From: Polaribacter dokdonensis
GTDB taxonomy: Bacteria > Bacteroidota > Bacteroidia > Flavobacteriales > Flavobacteriaceae
Length of the DNA: 64,000 nucleotides
NCBI RefSeq assembly: GCF_024362345.1
Contig: NZ_CP101505.1
Span: forward strand, 20,001 to 84,000
Direction: 5' to 3'
Shown here in pieces: positions 50,785-59,563 of the stretch. Every line of letters begins with the position of its first letter. Position 1 is the first letter of the stretch. The notes beneath the pieces are model-generated. The model worked only from the letters and a program-made list of their open reading frames with translations, made no database searches and was not told the DNA's origin. The position numbers and the translations under genes are program-made.

Positions 50785-50835
50785 AATAAATAGATTTTTA
50801 AAAATTAATTGTTTATTTTTTGCTAATAAGCTTAA

Positions 50836-50866
50836 CAAATATATACGTATTAAGGGCCTACGCAAA
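50836..50866 (-). promoter_or_regulatory. Promoter of the HU gene
   Basis: On the minus strand TTTG (50863-50866), 19 bp, then TATATTTG (50836-50843): a full match to the Bacteroidota TTTG/N19/TAnnTTTG promoter. The leader is about 45 nt. Confidence 0.8.
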
Positions 50867-50970
50867 TTACGACCCCTAAAAAGTAGGTATTTGTTAATAA
50901 ATACACTTAAATTGTTAATAAAGGTAGCTAGGAAATTAGAAAATCTCTATAAACCTTGTCAATAAAGGGG

Positions 50971-51915
50971 TTAAAGCATTTTAGCGTTTTCAGAAAATTG
51001 AAAACCATTTAATAGACTTTTGGAATCTAATTTTTTCTTACCAGCAATTTTAATTTGATCTATAATGATGAACCCATCAGTGACTGCTACCTTAAGTTCA
51101 CTTTTAGAGGTTATTAGTTTCCCTATTTTATAATTATGATCTTCTTTAACTTTTTCTACTTCGTAGATTTTAGCTTTTAACTGCTCTTCATTATTTTGAA
51201 TTATTGTCCAAGCAGCAGGAAAAGGATTTAAACCTCTAATTTTATTGTAGATTATAGATAAAGGTTGGCTCCAATCAATTTGCGTATTTTCAGCAAATAA
51301 TTTAGGTGCTTGTTTTTCCTCTAAATCTGGCTGCTTTTTAGTCTTAATTTCACCTTCTTCAATCTTATCGACAGTTTCTGATACTAAGTTAGCTCCAAGG
51401 TACATTAACCTATCATGTAAAGATCCAACAGTTTCATCATCCTTAATGATAATTGATGATTGAAGAATAATTTCTCCAGTATCAATTTTTTCATCAATAA
51501 AAAATGTGGTTACTCCAGTTTTTTCTTCACCATTAATAATTGCCCAATGAATAGGGGCAGCACCTCTATATTCTGGTAACAATGAAGCATGGAGATTAAA
51601 AGTACCTAATTTTGGCATTTGCCAAACAGCTTTAGGTAACATTCTAAATGCTACTACTACTTGTAAATCAGCATTTAAAAGTTTTAATTCTTCCAAAAAA
51701 GATTCACTTTTTAAATTAGTTGGTTGTAAAACGGTTAAATTCTGTGAAACAGCATATTTCTTAACTGCAGATTCGTTTAATTTTCTTCCTCTACCTGCAG
51801 GTTTATCTGCAGCAGTAATAACACCAACTATATTGTAATTATGCTCTACTAAATGTCTTAGAATTGTAACTGCAAAATCTGGAGTACCCATAAAAACAAT
51901 TCGTAAATCTTTCAT
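50971..51915 (-). CDS. fmt: Methionyl-tRNA formyltransferase
   Basis: Fmt formylates the initiator Met-tRNA for translation start, in the cytosol. The 314-residue protein has the N-terminal Rossmann start RIVFMGTPDFAV, the folate/catalytic segment NLHASLLPEYRGAAPIHWA (catalytic Asn and His) and FFIDEKIDTGEI with the catalytic Asp. The C-terminal OB-like tRNA-binding domain is visible at NPFPAAWT and KLITSKSELKVAVTDG. Standard length. It is 4 bp downstream of recQ, so recQ and fmt probably share a transcript with the AAA ATPase gene. Confidence 0.95.
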   Translation of the reverse strand: MKDLRIVFMGTPDFAVTILRHLVEHNYNIVGVITAADKPAGRGRKLNESAVKKYAVSQNLTVLQPTNLKSESFLEELKLLNADLQVVVAFRMLPKAVWQMPKLGTFNLHASLLPEYRGAAPIHWAIINGEEKTGVTTFFIDEKIDTGEIILQSSIIIKDDETVGSLHDRLMYLGANLVSETVDKIEEGEIKTKKQPDLEEKQAPKLFAENTQIDWSQPLSIIYNKIRGLNPFPAAWTIIQNNEEQLKAKIYEVEKVKEDHNYKIGKLITSKSELKVAVTDGFIIIDQIKIAGKKKLDSKSLLNGFQFSENAKML

Positions 51916-51919
51916 AATT

Positions 51920-53812
51920 CTATTTTAATTGATATTTATTTTGATAATTAATTGCGATAATATTGTCTGAGATTAATTGACGCAAATGTATTAAAATGTC
52001 TTTTTCATTTGCCTTAATATGTTGATTAATTTCTTGAGAATTTAAGCTGTTTTTTGTTTTTAATAATGAAATGATTTCTTTCGAAATATTTAGTTTCTCT
52101 TTCTTTTTTTCAGATAAACATACATCACAAATACCACATTTCTTAGCAGAATTTTCTTCGAAATAATTCAATAATTGAATGTTTCTGCAAACTAAATTAT
52201 TAGAAACATAAGCTAAAAAATCATTTGATTTTTTTTCTTTTTGTGTAAGAAATTTTACAACATTTTTTGATACTAAATTAATAGTCTTATCATCTTCTCT
52301 AGGAACTAGAAATTGTATTTCTAAATCGGTTTCAACTTGCTTGTATTCTACTAAATCATCTCGTTGTAAACGCAATAATTCTTCTTTTACTTTACTCGAG
52401 GTAATATTATTCTTTTTGGCGATTAGAAATTCATCTATTTTAACTTCTTGTTCAAATAACCCTGAATAAGTTCTTAATAATGAATTGATAAACTTTTTAG
52501 TATAGATATTCCTTATGGTGTAGGAAAGCACGTTTTTACTTGTTGTTTTAAAGAATAATGTAGATTTTTGACTGTAAGTGTTAGACAGAGTTATAATGCC
52601 GTTATTTGACAAAATTTTTAAAATTGTATCTACTTTTATTGCAGAAAAATTATATAATTTAGAAAATTCTAACAGATTAAATCTATAAAATTCGTCTTTA
52701 ATTTCACCAAGAGAAATTCTAAAATATTGATATAATTTATGATGTACTTCTTTAATTTCTTTTAAACTTGGAATCGATTTTTTAACCTGCTCTTTGTACA
52801 TTAAAATATCACTCTCATTTTTTAGTAATACAGCAAATGATTTTTTCTCATCTCTACCTGCTCTTCCACATTCTTGAATGTAATTTTCGATTGAAAATGG
52901 CAAATCGAAATGAATTACGATACCTACATTAGATTTGTCAATTCCCATTCCAAATGCATTTGTAGCAACCATAATTGGAGTAGTTTCTACTAACCAATTA
53001 TGAAAAGCATTTTCTTTAACTTTTGTAGATAGTCCTCCATGATAAAAACTACTTTTAAAATTGTTTGCATTTAGAAATGCTGCTATATCTTTTGTTTTCT
53101 TTCTAGAATTTACATAAACAATAGCAGGTCTTTTTGTTTTTGTAAAAATCTGTATAAGCTTCAGTAATTTATCTTGTACATCAAAAACCTGATAAGCTAA
53201 ATTATCTCTGTAAAAAGATTTTCTAAATACTTTTGGTTGAACTAAATTGAGGGTATTTGCAATATCGTTTATGATTTTGTTATTTGCTGTTGCTGTTAAT
53301 ACAATACATTTAGCATCTTTAGTTATAGCTTTTAAAAGAGAAATGTTTCTATAGGAGGGTCTAAAATCATGGCCCCATTCAGAAATACAATGAGCTTCAT
53401 CAATAGCAATTAGGTTTACATTTAACTCTTTAATTTTTTGTTGTACCAATTGAGATTGTAATCTTTCTGGTGATAGGTAGAGAAACTTGAAATTTCCAAA
53501 TTTCACATTATCAAAAAGTGTAATAATTTCATTATTTGATGCACCAGTTTTTATGGTTGTGGCTTTAATGTTTCTCTTTTTTAAATTTGCTATTTGATCA
53601 TTCATCAAAGCAATTAAAGGAGAAATTACAATACAAACACCTTCCATTTGTAATGCAGGTATTTGAAAACAAATAGATTTACCTCCACCTGTTGGTAATA
53701 ATGCAATTACATCATTTTTTTGAAGAACTTCTTCAATAATTTGTTGTTGAGGTTCTCTGAAACTATCATGGTTCCAGTACTTTTTTAATATTTCTTTAGA
53801 TGAGTTTAACAT
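51920..53812 (-). CDS. recQ: RecQ-family ATP-dependent DNA helicase
   Basis: A 3'-5' superfamily 2 helicase acting in recombination and repair. The 630-residue protein has the RecQ motif 0 (FREPQQQII), Walker A LLPTGGGKSICFQ, the DEAH box AIDEAHCISEWGHDFRPSY, VLTATANNK, FGMGIDKSNVG and QECGRAGRDE. A zinc-binding part follows (FEENSAKKCGICDVCLS, preceded by an early Cys in VCRNIQLL). A helix-turn-helix-like end with NISKEIISLLKTKNSLNSQE replaces the usual HRDC domain. It overlaps the upstream ATPase gene by 7 bp and precedes fmt by 4 bp. Bacteroidota often have several RecQ paralogues, so recQ here is a family-level symbol. Confidence 0.92.
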   Translation of the reverse strand: MLNSSKEILKKYWNHDSFREPQQQIIEEVLQKNDVIALLPTGGGKSICFQIPALQMEGVCIVISPLIALMNDQIANLKKRNIKATTIKTGASNNEIITLFDNVKFGNFKFLYLSPERLQSQLVQQKIKELNVNLIAIDEAHCISEWGHDFRPSYRNISLLKAITKDAKCIVLTATANNKIINDIANTLNLVQPKVFRKSFYRDNLAYQVFDVQDKLLKLIQIFTKTKRPAIVYVNSRKKTKDIAAFLNANNFKSSFYHGGLSTKVKENAFHNWLVETTPIMVATNAFGMGIDKSNVGIVIHFDLPFSIENYIQECGRAGRDEKKSFAVLLKNESDILMYKEQVKKSIPSLKEIKEVHHKLYQYFRISLGEIKDEFYRFNLLEFSKLYNFSAIKVDTILKILSNNGIITLSNTYSQKSTLFFKTTSKNVLSYTIRNIYTKKFINSLLRTYSGLFEQEVKIDEFLIAKKNNITSSKVKEELLRLQRDDLVEYKQVETDLEIQFLVPREDDKTINLVSKNVVKFLTQKEKKSNDFLAYVSNNLVCRNIQLLNYFEENSAKKCGICDVCLSEKKKEKLNISKEIISLLKTKNSLNSQEINQHIKANEKDILIHLRQLISDNIIAINYQNKYQLK

Positions 53813-54357
53813 TCACTAGAAAGCGAATTAATAATAAAATCAGTACGATCTTTAATTGATCCAAATGGAACATCAATTAATTTATAGCCTAATGAAGAAT
53901 AAGCTTCTTTTAAATATTGATCAATTTTTATAGACTCTTCAAAAGACTCATATCTTTCATTGTCTGTAACATGGATTTCTTTCCAGGGAGCAAAGTGAAA
54001 GATAATGTTGTACTTGTATTCTTTATTCTTTTCTGTAAAAGTAGATGGGTAATCACTCTTAAAGTAATCTAAATAGGCTTTAACATCAGGTATTCCTCTA
54101 TCAAAAAACACCAAATTTTTCTTACTGTTTTCTGCTTCTAAAAATTGTTGTTCTCTGCCTTCTAAAAGCTTTTTACTAAACAGTAAGGGCTCAGTTAAAA
54201 AAAGTTGGTCTATACCATCTTTTTGGGCTTGCAGAGTAACTGCTCTAGAAACTTCTTCTAAACAAAAATAACCTCTTTCCTTTAAAGCATTTAAAACACT
54301 AGTTTTTCCAGTGCCTGGACCACCTATTAAAACAATTTTTAGTTGATTATTTTTCAA
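53806..54357 (-). CDS. AAA_28-type predicted ATPase/kinase, TTG start
   Basis: A 183-residue P-loop protein. I start it at TTG 54357 (MKNNQLKIVLIGGPG) because the frame upstream of this point crosses a promoter-like TATTTTTG and reads poorly as protein. Walker A is GGPGTGKTSVLNAL, followed by GYFCLEEVSRAV (a Walker-B-like acidic pair), FFDRGIPDVKAYL and HVTDNERYESFEES, all typical of the AAA_28 group related to NadR-type kinases. The substrate is unknown. It overlaps recQ by 7 bp, so they are co-translated. It diverges from the DUF493/chaperone operon, with an 18-bp palindrome in the intervening spacer. Confidence 0.8.
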   Translation of the reverse strand: MKNNQLKIVLIGGPGTGKTSVLNALKERGYFCLEEVSRAVTLQAQKDGIDQLFLTEPLLFSKKLLEGREQQFLEAENSKKNLVFFDRGIPDVKAYLDYFKSDYPSTFTEKNKEYKYNIIFHFAPWKEIHVTDNERYESFEESIKIDQYLKEAYSSLGYKLIDVPFGSIKDRTDFIINSLSSEC

Positions 54358-54449
54358 AAAATTTAGCTTAGAATTATTATTTTTGATTTTAAGAATAGTG
54401 CTTAATTTACAAAAATAAATCATTCGCATTATAAATCTAATTTTTAACG

Positions 54450-54457
54450 TAATTTTG
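54450..54457 (+). promoter_or_regulatory. -7 promoter box (TAATTTTG) of the DUF493/chaperone operon
   Basis: TAATTTTG matches TAnnTTTG and lies 39 bp before the DUF493 start. The perfect palindrome at 54463-54480 lies immediately downstream, at about the transcription start. Confidence 0.5.
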
Positions 54458-54462
54458 TGGCC

Positions 54463-54480
54463 TACTATTTGCAAATAGTA
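54463..54480. promoter_or_regulatory. 18-bp perfect palindrome between divergent genes
   Basis: TACTATTTG followed directly by CAAATAGTA. It lies 5 bp after the -7 box of the DUF493 operon and 106 bp before the ATPase start. It is a likely dimeric repressor site; it could also form a hairpin only in a poor way since it has no loop. Confidence 0.5.
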
Positions 54481-54496
54481 AGTAGAATATACAATT

Positions 54497-54778
54497 ATGA
54501 GCGATAAAAAAGCATTCTATATAAAGTTAAAAGGGCAGTTAAAAGATACTACTCAATTTCCAGCAGATTATATGTACAAGTTTATTGTGCCTGCAGATGG
54601 CAGTCAGCAACAAGAAGTACAGGAGGTATTTGATAATAAAGGCGCAGTAATTAAAACCAAGAAATCTAAAACAGGAAAATATATTAGTATTTCTATAGTT
54701 TTAAAATTAAGTAGCGCAGACGAAGTCATCAGTTACTATAGGAAAGTGGAAGAAGTAGAAGGTATTATATCATTATAG
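54497..54778 (+). CDS. DUF493 (YbeD-like) family protein
   Basis: A 93-residue cytosolic protein of the DUF493 family, ferredoxin-like fold. Marks are FPADYMYKFIVPADG near the start, SKTGKYISISIVLKLSSADE and the end VISYYRKVEEVEGIISL. In E. coli YbeD is thought to be regulatory and linked to lipoate metabolism, but for this group the function is unknown. It stands 4 bp before a chaperone gene and appears to open the operon, following a promoter box and a palindrome. Confidence 0.88.
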   Translation: MSDKKAFYIKLKGQLKDTTQFPADYMYKFIVPADGSQQQEVQEVFDNKGAVIKTKKSKTGKYISISIVLKLSSADEVISYYRKVEEVEGIISL

Positions 54779-54782
54779 GTTT

Positions 54783-56417
54783 ATGAAAAAACTAATCTTA
54801 TTATTTTTAATGGGTTTAACTTCTGTAATTACAGCACAGAAGAAAGATAAAGTGCTAATCACAATAGATGATGAGCAAATTATGGTTTCTGAATTTAAAA
54901 GAGTATATGAGAAAAACTTAGATGCAATTGATAATGAAGAAGCTAAAGATTTAGAAAAAAACCTTGATTTATTTATCAATTACAAATTAAAAGTAAAGGA
55001 AGCTTATTCTATAAAGTTAGATACTTTATCATCTTATGTAAAAGAGATGAAAACATATAGAAATCAGCTTGCAGCACCTTATATGCAAGATTCTGCTTAT
55101 GTAAGTTTGTTGGTAAAAGATGCTTATTTTAGAACTAAGAATGAGGTAAAAGCCAAGCATATTTTAATTAGAACACCAAAAGCAGCTACACCTAAAGATA
55201 CTTTAGAAGCCTATCAGAAAATAATGAAAATTAGGAACCGAATTTTAAAAGGTGAAGATTTCGAAAAAGTAGCTGAAGAAGTTTCAGAAGATGAGTCTGC
55301 TAGAGCAGATGCAAAATCTGGTAGAGTGGGTAACAGAGGTAATTTAGGTTATTTTTCAGCTTTTAAAATGGTATATCCATTTGAGAATGCTGCCTACAAT
55401 ACTAAAAAGGATGATGTTTCTATGCCTTTTAGAACTAGGTTTGGTTATCATATTCTTAAGGTTGATGGGTTTAGACCTTCAAGAGGAGAAGTAGAGGTTG
55501 CTCATATTTTAATTACAGATAAAACAGCTAAAGGAGAAGAAGTAATTAATACTGTGTATAACCGTTTAGAAAAAGACGAGCAATTTAAAATGTTAGCTCG
55601 TAAATATTCAGATGATACTGGTTCTAAATCTAAAGGGGGAAAGTTAAGAAGGTTTGGTTCTGGAGTTATGGTGCAACCTTTTGATGAAGTTGCATTCAGT
55701 TTAACTAAGGAAGGCGAATATTCTAAACCTTTTAGAACTCGTTTTGGTTGGCATATAATTCAATTGATTAAAAAACATCCTGTACAATCTTTTGATGAAA
55801 TGAAGAAAGAACTCACTGGTAAAATTAGGTCTAGTGATCGCTTGCAACTTTCAGAAAAGGCAGTTGTAAATAAATTGAAAAAAGAGTACAAAATAGAAGA
55901 ATTTTCAGAAGCTAAAGAAATTTTTAATGTTGTTAATTTAAGGAATATTGCAATTGATTCTTTACAAATGAAAATTTTAGAAATTAACGAAAAAAGCTAT
56001 ACCCAGGCCGATTTTGTAAAGTATATCAAAAGAAGAAATAATAAGCCAGTTTTTGATTTGTTTAATGATTTTAAAGATCAAGAAATATTAGAATATTACA
56101 AGAATAATCTAGAAAAAACAGAGCCTGATTTTGCACATATTCTGCAAGAATATGAAGATGGTTTATTGCTGTTTGAGTTGATGCAAAGAAAAATTTGGGA
56201 TAAAGCATCTAAAGATACTTTAGGACTCAAAAATTATTATTCTAGTAATTTAAAAAAGTACAATAATAAAGAGTTGAACAAAATAAAAGGAGAGGTTATG
56301 AATGATTATCAAAATCATTTAGAACAGCTTTGGATTACAGATTTAAGGAATAAAACAGCTATTGAGGTTAATAAAAAGCAACTGAAAAAACTGATTAAAT
56401 ATTACAGAAAAGACTAA
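54783..56417 (+). CDS. Periplasmic peptidyl-prolyl isomerase with two parvulin domains
   Basis: A SurA/PpiD-type folding factor for outer-membrane proteins. The 544-residue protein has a signal peptide (MKKLILLFLMGLTSVITAQ), an N-terminal chaperone part with ITIDDEQIMVSEFKRVYEKN, and two parvulin domains. Domain 1 is around residues 120-235 (VKAKHILIRTPK, PFRTRFGYHILKVDG) and domain 2 around 240-345 (VEVAHILITDK, PFRTRFGWHIIQLIK). A long helical C-terminal region follows. It is first of three consecutive genes of this kind and shares the A of its TAATGA-type junction with the next (overlap of one base). The product likely acts in the same pathway as the following genes. Confidence 0.9.
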   Translation: MKKLILLFLMGLTSVITAQKKDKVLITIDDEQIMVSEFKRVYEKNLDAIDNEEAKDLEKNLDLFINYKLKVKEAYSIKLDTLSSYVKEMKTYRNQLAAPYMQDSAYVSLLVKDAYFRTKNEVKAKHILIRTPKAATPKDTLEAYQKIMKIRNRILKGEDFEKVAEEVSEDESARADAKSGRVGNRGNLGYFSAFKMVYPFENAAYNTKKDDVSMPFRTRFGYHILKVDGFRPSRGEVEVAHILITDKTAKGEEVINTVYNRLEKDEQFKMLARKYSDDTGSKSKGGKLRRFGSGVMVQPFDEVAFSLTKEGEYSKPFRTRFGWHIIQLIKKHPVQSFDEMKKELTGKIRSSDRLQLSEKAVVNKLKKEYKIEEFSEAKEIFNVVNLRNIAIDSLQMKILEINEKSYTQADFVKYIKRRNNKPVFDLFNDFKDQEILEYYKNNLEKTEPDFAHILQEYEDGLLLFELMQRKIWDKASKDTLGLKNYYSSNLKKYNNKELNKIKGEVMNDYQNHLEQLWITDLRNKTAIEVNKKQLKKLIKYYRKD

Positions 56418-57265
56418 TGAAGAGATTTCTAATTTTTGTCGGATTTTTAACGCTTTTCAGTTCTTGCGACTATCTAGAAGTGCAAGAAAAAGAAGCAACA
56501 GCCTCAGAAATTGTAGCAATTGTAAATACCGAAAAACTATTTAGAGAAGACTTAAGAAAATTTTTACCTAAGAATATAAGTAAAGAGGATAGTACAATAT
56601 TAGTTAAGGGTTACATAAACGATTGGGCCATAAAACAGTTGTTGCTTAAAAATGCTGAGAGTAGTAGCTCTTTAGAAGAAATAACAAATATTGAAGCTTT
56701 AGTAAGAGATTATAAACAGAGTTTACTCATCAATAATTATAAAGAAAGACTCATAAAACAACAATTAGATACAGCTATTGTAGAGCAAGAAATTGCTAAA
56801 TTTTATGAAGAAAACAAAGAGAATTTTAAATTGAATGAAGAGTTATTAAAAATCAAATACCTTCATTTAGATAATAATATCATCAATAAAAAAGAATTGA
56901 CAAAGTTATTTAAATCTGATGATATAGAAGATTTAGAGGCTTTAGAAAAACAGCAATTGAGTTTTAAGAATTATCAGTTTAACGATTCTGTTTGGACTCC
57001 TTTAGATAAGGTTTTGTTAAAACTGCCATTTTCTAAAGAAAATCTGTTAAATAAAACTAAATTCCTTGAAAAACAAGATTCATTAGGTTTATATTTGGTG
57101 ACCATAAAAGATGTTTTAGTTAGAAACGATACAGCACCTTTAAGCTATATTAAACCTACCATAAAACAAATGATTTTGCACAGACGTAAAATCGAATTAA
57201 TAAGAGATATAGAAAAAATTTTAGTACAAGATGCAACAAAGAACAACAATCTTAAAATTTATTAA
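56417..57265 (+). CDS. SurA-N-like lipoprotein without isomerase domain
   Basis: A 282-residue lipoprotein (LTLFSSC lipobox). It has the helical chaperone part of SurA-type proteins (VNTEKLFREDLRKFLPKN; KGYINDWAIKQLLLKNAES; FYEENKENFKLNEELLKIKY) but I see no parvulin domain, since the usual AxHIL and FGYHI motifs are absent. The region after KIKYLHLDN is a degenerate remnant of such a domain or a different fold. It lies between two SurA-type isomerase genes, with 1-bp overlap before it and a 35-bp overlap after it, so all three are expressed together. It may be a membrane-tethered client-binding partner of the two enzymes. Confidence 0.75.
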   Translation: MKRFLIFVGFLTLFSSCDYLEVQEKEATASEIVAIVNTEKLFREDLRKFLPKNISKEDSTILVKGYINDWAIKQLLLKNAESSSSLEEITNIEALVRDYKQSLLINNYKERLIKQQLDTAIVEQEIAKFYEENKENFKLNEELLKIKYLHLDNNIINKKELTKLFKSDDIEDLEALEKQQLSFKNYQFNDSVWTPLDKVLLKLPFSKENLLNKTKFLEKQDSLGLYLVTIKDVLVRNDTAPLSYIKPTIKQMILHRRKIELIRDIEKILVQDATKNNNLKIY

Positions 57266-58610
57266 AACTGCAATGTTAGTCGCTTTTTTTGGACTAGCAA
57301 GCACTTATACATCAGCCCAAGTTAAGATTGATGGTGTAGCAGTTGTTATTGGTAAAAATATTGTTTTAGATTCAGATATAGAAAAATTTAAGCAAGAAGT
57401 AGAAGTAAGATCTGAAGGTAAAATTAAAATTTCTGATTGTGAAATGTTAGAAGAATTAATGCAACAGAAATTACTAGCACATCATGCAGTTATTGATAGT
57501 GTAACAGTTTCTGATGAAGAAATTTCTAATAGAGTAGAAAGAAGTGTTGCTTTTTTTACAGAACAATTTGGTTCTGTAGATAAAGTTATAAAAGCTTATG
57601 GTTTTAATGATTTAGATGATTTAAAAAAAGAATTATATTCTGTACAATCAGAAAATGTACTTATCGAAAAAGAACAATTAAAAATTACAGATAAGATAGA
57701 TGTTACCCCAGAAGAAGTACGTTTATATTATGTGGGTTTAAAAAATGCAGGTGAGCTGCCAGAATTTTCTGCTGAAATAGAATTGGCGCAATTGGTCATA
57801 AAAGCAAAACCAACTGAAGAAGAAAATCAGCGAATTATAGATAAGTTGAATGAGATTAAGCAACAAATTGAAGATGGTGCAAACTTCAAAATGAAGGCAA
57901 TTATAAACTCTGACGATCCAGGAGTTACAAGCAATGGTGGTAGATATGAGGTTACTAAAGAATCTCAATTTATTAAAGAGTTTAAAGAAATGGCGTTTTC
58001 TTTAGATGTTGGTCAAGTATCAAAACCATTTAAATCAGACTTTGGTTATCACTTAATGCAATTGCATGAAATTAAAGGAAACATGAGAATTGCATCTCAC
58101 ATTTTAATGCAACCTAATGTTCCTGAATCTTTATTGAGCGAAACAAAAGCAAAAGCTGAAGAAATAGCTAATGACATCAAATCAGGAAAAATCACTTTTA
58201 CAGAAGCTGTAAGAAAATATTCTGATGATGAAGAAACTAAGAATGATGATGGATTATTAATGAATCCATACACTGGAGAAAATACTTGGGATTTAACAAG
58301 AATGGATCCTGCATTATATGCTAGAGTTGCAGAGTTGCAAAAAGGTGAACTAACAGACGTTTTCTTTGACGAAAATAGAAGTGGTGAAAAGATGTATAAG
58401 TTTATTGTGATGAGAGACAGAACTAATACACACACTGCAGATTTAGTTAACGATTATGTAAAAGTGCAAGAATTGGCTTTAGCTAAGAAAAAGGAAGAAG
58501 CAATTACGAAATGGGCGAAAGAGAAAATCTCAGATACATATATTAAAATGTCTGATGAGCACAGAAAATGTACTTTCGAAAAAAATTGGAAAAAAGAAAC
58601 AGGTAAATAA
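57231..58610 (+). CDS. SurA-like periplasmic peptidyl-prolyl isomerase
   Basis: A 459-residue periplasmic isomerase/chaperone. The start at 57231 overlaps the previous gene by 35 bp; it gives a proper signal peptide (basic start, then TAMLVAFFGLASTYTSAQ), whereas the next ATG at 57273 loses the charged part. The SurA-like N domain contains VKIDGVAVVIGKNIVLDSDI and LMQQKLLAHHAVID. Two parvulin domains follow, with PEFSAEIELAQLVIKAKP, FKSDFGYHLMQLHE, and MRIASHILMQPN with VMRDRTNTH. It is the closest of the three neighbours to classical SurA in layout, and its last base overlaps the MoxR ATPase start (TAATG). Confidence 0.9.
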   Translation: MQQRTTILKFIKTAMLVAFFGLASTYTSAQVKIDGVAVVIGKNIVLDSDIEKFKQEVEVRSEGKIKISDCEMLEELMQQKLLAHHAVIDSVTVSDEEISNRVERSVAFFTEQFGSVDKVIKAYGFNDLDDLKKELYSVQSENVLIEKEQLKITDKIDVTPEEVRLYYVGLKNAGELPEFSAEIELAQLVIKAKPTEEENQRIIDKLNEIKQQIEDGANFKMKAIINSDDPGVTSNGGRYEVTKESQFIKEFKEMAFSLDVGQVSKPFKSDFGYHLMQLHEIKGNMRIASHILMQPNVPESLLSETKAKAEEIANDIKSGKITFTEAVRKYSDDEETKNDDGLLMNPYTGENTWDLTRMDPALYARVAELQKGELTDVFFDENRSGEKMYKFIVMRDRTNTHTADLVNDYVKVQELALAKKKEEAITKWAKEKISDTYIKMSDEHRKCTFEKNWKKETGK

Positions 58611-59563
58611 TGTCTGACGTTAAAGCTGTAAATGATTTAGTAGTAAAATACAATACTCTAAAGTCTGAAATTGGTAAAGTAATTGTTGGGCAAGAAGAGG
58701 CTGTAAATTTTACATTATTATCCATTTTTTGTGGAGGACACTCTTTGTTAATAGGAGTTCCTGGTTTAGCAAAAACACTTTTGGTGAATACAGTATCTAA
58801 TGTTTTAGGCTTAAATTTTAAAAGAATTCAGTTTACTCCAGATTTAATGCCTTCAGATATTTTAGGTAGTGAAATCTTGGACGAAAGCAGACAGTTTAAA
58901 TTTATTAAAGGCCCAATATTTTCTAATATTATTTTGGCTGATGAAATTAACAGAACACCACCTAAAACACAAGCAGCGCTCTTAGAAGCAATGCAAGAGC
59001 GTTCAGTAACTGTTTCTAACAATCATTATAAACTAGATTTACCTTTCTTTGTTTTGGCAACACAAAACCCTATTGAGCAAGAAGGAACTTATCCTTTACC
59101 AGAAGCTCAATTAGATAGATTTATGTTTTCTATTCATTTAGAATATCCTTCTTTTCAAGAAGAAGTTCATGTGGTTAAAGCAACAACAAGTAATTTAATG
59201 ACTTCTGTAAATGCAATTTTATCAAGTGATGAAATTATTGCCATACAAGATTTGGTTCGTAAAATTCCTGTAACCGATAATGTTATTGAATATGCTGTTG
59301 GTTTGGTAGGTAAAACAAGGCCTAAGTCTAAAGCAGCAACAGAATTGGTGAAAAACTATCTAGATTGGGGAGCAGGACCTAGAGCCTCTCAAAATTTAAT
59401 TTTAGCGGCTAAAGCACATGCAGCTATTAATGGAAAATATTCTCCAGATATTGAAGACGTGAAAGCAGTAGCTGTGCCAATTTTATCTCATAGAATTGTT
59501 AAGAATTATAAAGCAGAAGCAGAAGGTATTACAATACAGACTATTATTGAATCTTTGCTTTAG
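58610..59563 (+). CDS. MoxR-family AAA+ ATPase
   Basis: MoxR ATPases act as chaperones in maturation of specific complexes, often with von Willebrand A-domain partners. The 317-residue protein has Walker A GVPGLAKTLLVN (a GxPGxxKT form), Walker B ILADEINRTPPKTQAALLEA, sensor 1 VLATQNPIEQEGTYPLPEAQ and the arginine finger region LDRFMFSIHLEYP, ending with the lid helices GPRASQNLILAAKAHA. No partner DUF58 or VWA genes follow here, the next gene being on the other strand. Its position at the end of the SurA-like run suggests an envelope-related role. It overlaps the converging rsmD gene by 4 bp. Confidence 0.93.
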   Translation: MSDVKAVNDLVVKYNTLKSEIGKVIVGQEEAVNFTLLSIFCGGHSLLIGVPGLAKTLLVNTVSNVLGLNFKRIQFTPDLMPSDILGSEILDESRQFKFIKGPIFSNIILADEINRTPPKTQAALLEAMQERSVTVSNNHYKLDLPFFVLATQNPIEQEGTYPLPEAQLDRFMFSIHLEYPSFQEEVHVVKATTSNLMTSVNAILSSDEIIAIQDLVRKIPVTDNVIEYAVGLVGKTRPKSKAATELVKNYLDWGAGPRASQNLILAAKAHAAINGKYSPDIEDVKAVAVPILSHRIVKNYKAEAEGITIQTIIESLL

